Below, in pieces: positions 1-8,481 of a stretch of DNA of 64,000 bases. The notes beneath the pieces were generated by a model, which saw only the letters and a list, made by a program, of their open reading frames with translations, searched no databases and had not been told where the DNA came from. The translations under genes and the position numbers were made by a program. Numbering within the stretch: the first letter of the stretch is position 1; every line of letters starts with the position of its first letter. This DNA comes from Bin80 sp965203305 (GTDB lineage: Bacteria; Bacteroidota; Rhodothermia; Rhodothermales; Bin80). The DNA lies in the NCBI GenBank assembly GCA_965203305.1, contig OZ241874.1, positions 2,418,001 through 2,482,000 on the forward strand, in the 5' to 3' direction.

Positions 1-1
1 G

Positions 2-379
2 ATACTTATACGGTACCTGGGGAAAGCAGGGTTTGAGAAGGCGGTGTCGAAAGGCGTTCTCCACCGCTACAAGGACTCCTACACAATCCCCATCCCCTCC
101 CTGTATGACTACCTGACAGAAAAAGCCGGTCGGATTCGGGAGGCCAGATTGCGCGATGAAGAGATCGGGAAACAGCTGGAGTCAAAAGACCAGTCTGAGG
201 CGGAGGGGCCCCAAAAGGAAGCGGGAAACCATACTCCAGACAGTCCCTCTCCTGAAAAAGAGGAGGGAAAAGACCCCACGATACGCAAATCGGAGAAAAA
301 CAATCCTATTCAGGAACCTCCACCGGGCAGAGACCCTTTCAACAGTGATCAGGACACAGACAGGGAGATGGAGAGGTAA
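2..379 (+). CDS. C-terminal part of an unidentified protein, cut by the left window edge
   Basis: The frame is open from the first bases of the window to a TAA at 377-379, so only the C-terminal 125 residues are visible. A GTG at 44 could start a shorter product, but the frame reads on upstream of it without a stop. The visible part has a short folded stretch (around HRYKDSYTIPIPSLYDYL, the kind of sequence that ends a winged-helix or ATPase C-terminal domain) followed by about 60 residues rich in Glu, Lys, Pro and Ser, probably disordered. I do not recognise the family. The reading direction is opposite to the giant gene downstream. Confidence 0.5.
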   Translation: MLIRYLGKAGFEKAVSKGVLHRYKDSYTIPIPSLYDYLTEKAGRIREARLRDEEIGKQLESKDQSEAEGPQKEAGNHTPDSPSPEKEEGKDPTIRKSEKNNPIQEPPPGRDPFNSDQDTDREMER

Positions 380-410
380 CCTCTCTTGCGGATTTTACTG
401 GATAATTCCC

Positions 411-504
411 GAAAAATTTGGGCATTGAGTGCGAGAGCACTCACAATATCTTCTGACGAAACATCTGGAGCAAATGTGCCCGTAATGTCCTCATTCATCA
501 GCAA
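411..504 (-). pseudogene. Duplicated fragment of the fecR 3' end
   Basis: This stretch is almost base-for-base the same as 6426-6525, which encodes residues ~322-355 of the FecR protein at 6394-7491, in the same orientation. The only clear difference is a 6-base deletion in the Ala-Leu repeat region, which keeps frame. Similarity stops abruptly on the left; on the right only a short degenerate match (GAGAAATTAC) remains, so the right edge may be an internal deletion. No complete gene surrounds it. It sits just downstream of the giant T9SS gene, while the intact fecR sits just upstream of that gene, so the giant gene is bracketed by fecR 3' sequence. Confidence 0.85.
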
Positions 505-700
505 GAGAAATTACTGTCCGAAAAGACCATCCCAGAGGTGTAGTGTACATTTACCGCACATTACCCTTCACGGCAAACCAGTGTTCCGAAAACGGGTTCT
601 GCTACAAGTGGATGGAATAATATATTTTCCCTTGATTTAACCTCCATGCAACTATGAACCCACAGTCCAGAACAGACCATCAGCTCTTCTTCACAAGTCT

Positions 701-738
701 GGAGCACCCCGATATGTCATTGCATATCGGGGTACTCC
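701..738 (-). terminator. Hairpin downstream of the giant T9SS gene
   Basis: ACCCCGATATG (706-716) and CATATCGGGGT (723-733) form a perfect 11-bp stem with a 6-base loop, extended by GGAG/CTCC after one mismatch. It lies 35 bp beyond the stop codon of the minus-strand giant gene. There is no T-run after it on the minus strand, so it may protect the mRNA end rather than act as a classic intrinsic terminator. A similar hairpin (same CACCCCGAT left arm) follows the paralogous gene at 42482-42517. Confidence 0.6.
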
Positions 739-772
739 GCCAGACTCTTACACAGCCTTCTCGGCTATTTCT

Positions 773-3700
773 TTATTTCAACAGCATCATCCGTCCGGTC
801 TTCACATGCCGTTTCTCCGCTCCCGCCGCGATCAGCCGGTACAGGTAGGTTCCGCTTGCCAGATTGATTGCATGCAGTTCAATGCTCCGGTTCGCCCCCG
901 CTTCCATCTCCTGCCCTGGGACCACCATCACCTCCCGTCCCAGCAAGTCCACAATCTGCACATGCACCTGTGCACGTTCTGGCAGATCAAACTGGATTCT
1001 TGTGCTTGGATTAAACGGGTTCGGATAGTTTCCATGCAAGGCAAACTCCGTCGGAAGCTCGACCATTTCGTTCTCTGCGCCGGTCACTATCTGTACCGGG
1101 ACGATCTTCCCGTTCCGGTCCACTCCCAGGATCGTCAGATCCCGTTTCGTTCCCGACAGGTTCAGCACCAGCGTCTGCCCTCCATACCCGTACAGATCCA
1201 GTTCGTAGAACTCCTGTACCTCTCCATCCGTGGACTTCACCTGCATGACCTGCACCAATGGATCCAGTGCGATGTATCTTCGGGTGGCCTCGTCCAGCAT
1301 CAGGTTCCCCGCTAGGGTCATTACCGGCATCATGGGGTCGGTCGGGTTCATCACCTGCACCTGTGCTGGTCCCAGATCTGGTGCACCGTGCACCAGCCGC
1401 ACCTCTGCCTTGGTGGCTACCGACGAGGTCATCCGCATGTCCAGCACCTTCAGCTTTGGATCCGCCAGGCTTCCGTGCGCAATCACGGCATAATTTCTGT
1501 CGTGCTCCAGGGTTAGTGTACTCGTGATCGCCTGTGCTGCCGGAGCTCCCACCGGCTGGATCGTCACATTCTGCGTTCCTGCTCCTACGGGACGATAAGC
1601 GGTCGCTGTCCGGAATCGCAGATTGTTACTGATGCGCACCTCCCCCAGATCTATTTCCATTGGAGCCGATCCGGGTGCAGGCACATTATGGATGAACTGG
1701 ACCATCGCCCGTCCCCCGCTCAGATCTGCCTGGTCAATCGGATTCTCACTCCCGTCCGCCGCAATCCCCAGGATGGCACAGCTTTCCAGCCCAATCCCCT
1801 CCTGCGTCAGGTTCAGTACTCCGCCGATATACCCGTTCACCGCAAACGAACTCTCCTCGGTCTGTGCGGGGAGCTGTCCCGCCAGCTTGGGATTCTTCCA
1901 GCTGCAGTCCCACTGCACAAGCCGGAGCCCGGTAACATCGGTTACATTCTGGATTCCGTCCGCAGCCACCCGAAGATTCGTATTCGTTGGCAACTCCTCC
2001 CCTAGATCAATCTTCCAGAAGATCGGGGCATACACATCCAGCGTCAGGTTACCTCCCGCCGCCGGAACCGTAAGGTTCTGCCATGCCGGCATGGCTCCCT
2101 CTGGAACCATGATCGGAGACACGGTCACGGCGGTGGTGTCATTCAGATCCGAGGGCAGCTGCAGGATCAAAGGACGGTAGCGGGACATGTCTCCCTCTTC
2201 CATCCCCACCGGGAACAGATACCCCCCGCTCGCGAAGCCTGCTCCGGCAGTCCCCTGTAACAGATCACGTACCACTGGCGTGGCGACATACGACTGACGA
2301 GAGCCACGCAAGATCGTGGCCTTGCAGGCTTCATCCGTGTCTGCACCGCATTTCGCTCCTTCCTGTGCCGACAGCCGACCACGCAGTTCCTGTTCCCCCT
2401 GCACATTCTGCACCGTCCAGGTGAACATGCTGTCCACCGGCATGCTGTGAATCTTCCCCCGGCGAAGCATCAAGGTGGCATCCATGGACTGCTTCACATG
2501 GCTCCCAAGCAGGATCCCGTTCGGATTGTTTACAACAATATTGCCAAGAGCTGACTCCGGGTGTGACGAAACAGTCACCGTCTGCAATAATGTGTCCCCC
2601 GTAAGCTCCAGCGTCCCCCGGAGACTGCGTTCCCTGTTGTACTGTACATTGCCATAAACGAACAGATTCGATCCACTGTAGGCGGCATAACGAGTATCCG
2701 CTCCCACCACGAGGTCTCCCATCACGGTCTTTGTCATCAACTTCCCCAATGTGGTCGTGCCCGGAATGCGGCTCCGGTCTTTCACGCCCGTATTATTCGT
2801 CTGCGTAAAGTTGCCACCGATGAACATGCGCCGCTTCACATTATCCCACTGCATCTCCAGACGACCGCTCCCGTCAATCTTCATATCCCCCTTGAAATCA
2901 AGAGCCCCCGTAACCACCCAGATTCGTCCAGAACTCAGGTGGAAATCCTTCGTAATCTCTGCCTTCTTTCCGTGGAACTCTACGAATCCTCCGTGCAGCA
3001 CCGCCAGACTGTCTATTATCGTCGTTGTGCCATCATCCGTACCACTCTCTCCTACCCAGTCGAAAAACAGCCGGCCACTCCGGTTGTTGGTTAACTTGTC
3101 GTTCGGAGTCTTCTTTCCGTTGAACAGGACCGTGGGAAGACTATTCTCGTGGGCTTCTGACGACATTTTGGAGACGATATGGGTGCGTTTACTCCCTCCG
3201 GGGACACGCAGCGTGTCCGCCAGCAGTTTCCCGGTGAGCACCAGATCCACCTGAGGCGTGGCTCTGTCGTTTTCCAGGTTATCCCGCTTGGCCGTGTCCT
3301 CCGGTCCCAGCATCAGCGTCCCTGCTCCCAAGTCCATTACCGCCTCCTTCTCGATGGTCACCTGGGCCGTGTTTCCAGTATATTTGCCTTTGCTCACCCG
3401 ACCCAGCACATGCAGATCCCCGCCCCCGGTCACCAGTTTGCTCTTGCCGCTCACGATCACCTTGCCATGCACCACCACAGCCTGTCCTTTCGTGTGCAAT
3501 TCGCCCGCCGTGACCACGGCGCTGTAGCTGTCTACATTCGTGGCACTGTCACGATGCAGCGCAGAGGTGCCCACCGTCAGCTCCCCGTCCACCATCAGCT
3601 TCCCCCTGGAGACCGTCAGTTTGCCCATCAGGGAGCGGTCCCCTGTGACCGTGATCTCCGCCTTCGCATGATCCACGATCACATCCCGCGGGTCAAACCA

Positions 3701-6071
3701 TTCCAGCGCATCCGTTACCGTGTGGGGACCCGGGGTGACATACTTCAGAATGTACCGGTCATCCGTACTCGCCGTCGTTGCTTTATCGGTAGAAATACTT
3801 CCCGGATCATTCGTATCCTTCGCCAACATCCCGTTCTGTACCGTGATCTGCTCCGTCACATGCAAGGTCGAATCCGTCGTGCTCTCGGTATCCATCAGTG
3901 ACAGCGTGCCACTGCACAGTCCCAGGGTCTTCGTCTGAACCATCTCATCCAGTCGCAACTCTCCCCTGCCAATATGGATGGAAAGGGCATCCAGCATCGG
4001 GACCAGCGCAGCCTTCTTCACAAGATCCGTATTCCGATTGCCGTAGGTCAGGGTCTTGATCGTAGAGGCTTCGTCCAGTTCCCCACTCAGCTCTCCCTGC
4101 AGAATCACCGACTCCGTCACCTTCACATCCTTGTTCGCCATCAGTTCCGCACCGGAACCCACATGCAGGGTTGTCACCGTCAGCGGACCTTTGCCCGGTT
4201 CCACCCGCAGATCCCCAAGCGTCACCAGCGCATCCAGCGTGAGTCCACTGGTGGCATCCCCGACCACAACACTTTCGGCGGCATCCGTCAGCACCAGGTG
4301 ATTCCCGAATGTCAGTGAGATATCTTTCCCCGTGCACATCCCGTCTATGCTGGAGGTGGACGGATACGCCATCCCGATGGTCTTCCCGCCGGCAGACAGA
4401 TCACCGCCCACACGAAGACTGTGCGCCGTCTTGCGGGAAAAAACGTACTGGCTGGTACTGGTGTCAAATGTCCGAAGGCTGTCGGAATCCAGATAGATCC
4501 TGCCCTTGCCTCCGAAGCTCACCGTATCGTCCACCACCAGACTCCCCCCAACAGACGACAGCAACCGGATATCCCGTGTAGCATCTTTCTCTGCAAGCGG
4601 GGCCATAAACAGGACCCGCGGAGCGCACTTCGTCGCATCCGCCGTGGCCCCTGTTGTGGTTTCGGTGAGCGTGTTGGAATACACATTCAGATCCCCTGCA
4701 ATCGTTGCCGCACCTGCGAAGTGAACCCCCGGAATATGAACCGTCCAGACTCCCCCATCTTTAGTGGCACTAAGTCTTCTTAATCTGTTGGAGTATTCGC
4801 ACGTATACTGGTTGTTATTCAGGGCATCTTCCCAGCCAGTTCGAACTCCAGAATCTGCGGCGGTATTCGCCTCCCCATAGTCATCCGTATTGGTGTAGGG
4901 AGTCCCGCCATCTCGCAAGATCACATCTCCCCGGATCGTCGCCGTCTTCGCAAACAAAATCCGGGAATCATTCCACTGTACCACATCCCCGTCCACCACG
5001 ACATCCTCCCGGAAAATGAGATCTGTCGTCACATCCGTATTGTCGAATATATCGTTTGCAAGACTTCCCGAGGCTGTGATCCGTCCCACCCGCTTCAACT
5101 CCACACAAAGATTGCCCATGGATATTGCGAAGATCCCGGCTGGAATCATTCCCGTGCCTCGAATGCGCAGGCAATCATTATGGTCAAAGCCTTGAAGGAG
5201 AGGTTCGTAACTACCCTTGCCAACGAGTGAGGCAGCTTGCCGGTTGCCGGGGGCAGTAGCAGAGTTCATAGAGTTCAGGAGCGCAACTCGGAGGGGGTGT
5301 TTGGCCCCTTTCGTCATATCTTCAATCACCCCCTCCACAAGTATCTCCTTCCCGAGGTGAACCACCAGATCTACCCCGTCTATACGCAGGGTAGCCCCGC
5401 GACGGACAGTCAATGGAATCTCTACGGGGACACCTCCCGTGCTGGGTGGACCTCCCACTCGAAACTCGCTCGTCTTTTTTTCTGCATTCGTCCCTCCTTT
5501 CACGGTAAAACCCTTGGAAACTACCAGTGCAGGAAGCCGAACGCGCTCCCCATCGGGAATGGTCAAGGTACCGGTGACTGTGATCCGCTCCTCCGACTTG
5601 TCCGCAATATAGAAAAACGGGAAGGTCCTGTCCCCTGCGCTCAATGTGACATCCTCAAATTGGACGCTTGCGTTCGGATCCAGTCGAAACTCACCCGCCG
5701 CGGCAATCGTAAAGGCACCCGTGAACTGGACCATTCCCTTGACAGGAGTGGTACTTCCCTGTACATAAGTCCCGAACTGGAGCCGCTTATCCAAGGCAAC
5801 CGTGGGAGCTGCCAGCGTGACGCTGCCTCCTGCCCGGCGAACCCGGATCAGGAGTAAATCCCCATCAGCGTTGTTTGTCAATTTAAAGGCATGTTCCGGT
5901 GTACACGGTCCATTCGCATTCGCAGGATCTATCTTGTCACATCTCCCGTCCGCCCTGCCATTCACCGGGTCTATGTAAAACTTCCTCTGTGCGAACGCAC
6001 TGGAAGCCGTGAGGAGAAGAAACAGAAGAACGAATCCTGCCCCCCCCCCCAATTTTTTGCATGTACTTCAT
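773..6071 (-). CDS. Giant secreted T9SS cargo protein, probable surface adhesin, with phase-variable start region
   Basis: About 1,765 residues. The ATG at 6071-6069 begins MKYMQKI, followed by a run of G, a hydrophobic segment and SAFAQ, which matches the signal peptide of the paralog at 42554-47704 (MKFLQKWAGFALLLLLF...SSAFAQ). As sequenced the tract has 11 G, which puts the ATG out of frame with the rest; 10 G (or 13) would restore it. The only in-frame start for the present allele is a TTG at 6052. The body is made of many short beta-rich units (GDLVV, VTGTLT, IRGDVI types), suggesting a right-handed beta-helix. Towards the end is a DUF4397-like region (VRLVHGAPDLG) and then a type A T9SS sorting domain (GNYPNPFNPSTRIQFDLPE ... 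SGTYLYRL ... K-rich end). A role as an adhesin or surface layer protein is inferred from architecture only. FecR and sigma genes lie directly upstream on the same strand. Confidence 0.85.
6040..6050 (-). repeat. 11-base G tract in the signal-peptide codons
   Basis: Eleven consecutive C on the plus strand, that is G(11) on the coding strand, 18 bases after the end of the ATG codon at 6071-6069. Reading from that ATG gives MKYMQKIGGGGRIRSS and loses the hydrophobic core. Removing one G gives MKYMQKIGGGAGFVLLFLLL and joins the 1,759-residue frame. This is the geometry of a slipped-strand contingency locus. Confidence 0.85.
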
Positions 6072-6393
6072 AGGTATATGGATTTTATTGTTTGAGTAAA
6101 ATTTTTGGCACTTGATGATAATTATCTAAAGCCAACTCCCGTTATACACATCAAACAGAGAATATGCCTAAACTCTCAGGCAGGTTTTGCAAAATGGCAC
6201 GGGCAGGGATCCGCTTCCAGTCAGAATTTGACGGTCCCAAAAATCTTTTGCAAGCGGCGCAGTCCCATAACTACAAAACAGGGATCACCTCTTTTCTGGG
6301 AGGAAAAATTGCCTCGGAGCCTGCAGGAACGATGATGTCTCTGACAAGGCTCCGAATCTGAACAACGGGATCCAACTGGCGATGATACTCTGT
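6072..6393. other. Non-coding gap between fecR and the giant gene, containing a dispersed repeat
   Basis: No gene is supported here. It must hold the 5' leader of the giant gene. It also contains, at 6219-6259, a ~40-base sequence (core GGTCCCAAAAATCTTT) that recurs at 49391-49432 beside the IS. No convincing sigma-specific promoter or strong Shine-Dalgarno sequence was found. Confidence 0.6.
6219..6259. repeat. Dispersed repeat, copy 1 (also at 49391-49432)
   Basis: GTCAGAATTTGACGGTCCC followed by AAAAATCTTTTGCAAGCGGC matches 49391-49432 at about 36 of 40 positions. The right part (TTTTGCAAG-GGC) resembles the GCAAGAGGCTC ends of the inverted-repeat elements at 42339 and 49613. It is probably the remnant end of a mobile element. 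Confidence 0.6.
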
Positions 6394-7491
6394 TTATGGA
6401 GCGATTCGGAATGTATCCCCCTCCTGAAAAATTTGGGCATTGAGTGCGAGAGCGAGGGCACTCACAATATCTTCTGACGAAACATCTGGAGCAAATGTGC
6501 CCGTAATGTCCTCATTCATCAGCAATGGATCCACTTCAACACGAACATCCCGTGCAAACGAGAGAATTACGACAGCTTTTCTCATGGGGGTTTCTCGGAA
6601 AAAGATAAATCCCGTCCAAAGCAACTCTTCTCCCAGGTTTGCTTCCGATGGGGGGGCTGGGGCAGTTGCCCCCCGGGTAATGCTGGTCATCTGTCCAGGC
6701 AGAAGTGTAACGCTTTGAGAGCTGTCGGCTCCTGAAACTACCTCAACCTGACCACTTTCCAAAACTACCTGAGTCACATGATTGTGAGAACGCACACTAA
6801 ATCGTGTCCCCAAAGCTCTGGTGACCGCCTCGCTTGTCTCAACCGTGAACTGAACTAGCTGAGTATTGACTTCAAAAAAGGCTTTTCCTGTCAACTCTAC
6901 ATTGCGCCCAAATTCCTGGTCATTATACTGAAGGCGTGCCGGCCCGCTGAGATGGGCGATGGAACTGTCAGGAAGCAAAATTCGCTGATACTCCCCTGGG
7001 GGAACAGTTGCCACCTGCAAAGCACGGTCTTCCTGGTTGAGCAGAAAGATGGCAGCAACGATACAGACGGACAGAACAGCGATGGCGGCAGCTATCCGAT
7101 ATGTCCAGGAGGGCAATCGCCTGACCGGCTGACTTTCATGCACTTCCCAACACGCAAGAAAATCCTGACGGTCCTGTATGATTTGGGCACTTACATCAGA
7201 AAACCCGGGGTGTGCCTCAACAACGGAGTCAATTTTTTTCCAGTTTTCGCTTATATCCGAGGCTTCCTCATCATCTAAATCTTCTGCATGCCCCCCGGAA
7301 ACCAGCGCATGAAGCACCATATCCTGGGAATCCGGTATGCGATCCTGCAGATAATCACGTACCTGCTGCCACCCAAAGAGAGAACGCGCAAGATCAGGAT
7401 CTGTCTTCAGGATCTCTGCCAGCATCTGCTGTTCTCCGGGAGCAAGCTCTCCCCCGCAAAGAACTTTGTTGAGTATTTCCGACAGATTCAT
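6394..7491 (-). CDS. FecR-family anti-sigma/sigma-regulator membrane protein
   Basis: 365 residues, ATG start at 7491. The N-terminal ~115 residues are cytoplasmic and acidic. One membrane helix spans about 132-151 (IAAAIAVLSVCIVAAIFLL). It is followed by the periplasmic FecR domain (~155-255, with LPDSSIAHLSGPARLQY and GKAFFEV) and a DUF4974-like secretin/TonB short domain (~295-363). FecR proteins pass a signal from a TonB receptor to an ECF sigma factor. Here the gene lies 57 bp downstream of the sigma gene on the same strand, so the two are almost certainly co-transcribed. The next gene downstream is the giant T9SS protein rather than a receptor. The codons for residues ~322-355 are duplicated at 411-504. 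Confidence 0.93.
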   Translation of the reverse strand: MNLSEILNKVLCGGELAPGEQQMLAEILKTDPDLARSLFGWQQVRDYLQDRIPDSQDMVLHALVSGGHAEDLDDEEASDISENWKKIDSVVEAHPGFSDVSAQIIQDRQDFLACWEVHESQPVRRLPSWTYRIAAAIAVLSVCIVAAIFLLNQEDRALQVATVPPGEYQRILLPDSSIAHLSGPARLQYNDQEFGRNVELTGKAFFEVNTQLVQFTVETSEAVTRALGTRFSVRSHNHVTQVVLESGQVEVVSGADSSQSVTLLPGQMTSITRGATAPAPPSEANLGEELLWTGFIFFRETPMRKAVVILSFARDVRVEVDPLLMNEDITGTFAPDVSSEDIVSALALALNAQIFQEGDTFRIAP

Positions 7492-7548
7492 TCTATAGAG
7501 GACATCCTGCCTGTTATATGACGCAGAAAAGACATGACAAGTAACGGA

Positions 7549-8076
7549 TTATTCCGCAAATATCGTTCTCATTTTCTCAAACCCGCGTTTCACCTGCATT
7601 TTGACAGCTGTCTCGGTGGTATCAAGAATTTCTGCAATCTCCCTGTATTTGTATCCATGCTCCCGAAGCTCCAGGATGCGCCTTGCATGCGGTGTGAGCA
7701 GTTCCAGTGCTTTCTGGATGTCATGTTTGCTTCCCGACCACTGACTGCCCTCATCACTTTTCTCGGGAAGCAACTGTGGGTCGTAGGTCTTCTCCTTGGG
7801 AGAGTGGCGCCCGCGGTAATAGTCATGCAGTTCGAACAGGGCAGCCTTCATGGCGAAGGCCCTGAACCTGTCTGGATACTTCAGTACACCTAGGCTTTTA
7901 TCCACCCGCTTCAGCGATTCCTGCACCAGATCATCTACGAGGGAGCGGTTTCCAATTTTTCCACGAAAATAGCTCTCAAGGACTTTTCTGAGTCGAGACA
8001 GAAGCAGATTCCTGGCGGATCTGTCTCCCTTTTGTGCTCTCACAACAAGAATCGGATCAAATTTGCTCAGAGCCAT
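7549..8076 (-). CDS. ECF-type RNA polymerase sigma factor
   Basis: 175 residues, ATG at 8076. Region 2 lies in the N-terminal half (RSLVDDLVQESLKRVDK ... FRAFAMKAALFELHDYYRGR). Region 4 is the C-terminal helix-turn-helix (LTPHARRILELREHGYKYREIAEI ... AVKMQVKRGFEKM). Together with the FecR gene 57 bp downstream it forms a sigma/regulator pair of the FecI/FecR type common in Bacteroidota. The likely targets are its own operon and either the TonB receptor upstream (8482-11319) or the giant secreted protein downstream; the sequence does not show which. Confidence 0.93.
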   Translation of the reverse strand: MALSKFDPILVVRAQKGDRSARNLLLSRLRKVLESYFRGKIGNRSLVDDLVQESLKRVDKSLGVLKYPDRFRAFAMKAALFELHDYYRGRHSPKEKTYDPQLLPEKSDEGSQWSGSKHDIQKALELLTPHARRILELREHGYKYREIAEILDTTETAVKMQVKRGFEKMRTIFAE

Positions 8077-8430
8077 TCAACCTGCAAATGCACAAGGAAT
8101 ACCAGCGAATCGTGTTTTTGATCAAACTTCCTCCGGTTGATACAATTTGGCAGACTTGACTATACTCCTCCTTTCACTAACTGTGTATACGACTCCAGTG
8201 AACATTTGTAGCACCTGACTGCCTGCAAATGTCCGATAATGAATACTCTACAGAGTTCGTTCCATTCATGGCTTATACAGCCCCGGTGTCATGTCCTTCA
8301 AATCAGATTATTACAGTGCATGAACCAGGCAGCCAAGCGGGCATGCTGCAGTATCTCTTGCCTGGACACGGATCAGGCATTCCCTGTTCCTGTAGTTCAT
8401 CGTGAGTGCCCCAGAAGGGCGGAAACAACA
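8077..8430. other. Intergenic region upstream of the sigma gene
   Basis: About 350 bp without a supported gene. It carries the promoter region of the sigma/fecR unit by position only. I found no clear Bacteroidota-type -7/-33 elements (TAnnTTTG/TTTG) on the minus strand. Confidence 0.5.
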
Positions 8431-8460
8431 AAGCCTCGGGAGCATATACCCCCGAGGCTT
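8431..8460 (-). terminator. Intrinsic terminator of the TonB-dependent receptor gene
   Basis: AAGCCTCGGG (8431-8440) and CCCGAGGCTT (8451-8460) form a perfect 10-bp stem with a 10-base loop, 21 bp beyond the stop of the minus-strand receptor gene. On the minus strand the stem is followed by TGTTGTTT, a moderately T-rich tail. It separates the receptor transcript from the sigma/fecR unit. Confidence 0.8.
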
Positions 8461-8481
8461 CGTCAGTGAAAGCAGGGATTC

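Noticed and set aside
386..640. Plus-strand frame 386-640
   Set aside because: It is antisense reading of the duplicated fecR fragment followed by non-coding sequence.
3179..3901. Long plus-strand open frames inside the first giant gene (for example 806-1315, 3179-3901, 5237-5857)
   Set aside because: They are antisense to a gene with a clear protein family signal, have no recognisable domains, and result from the base composition of the repeat-rich gene.
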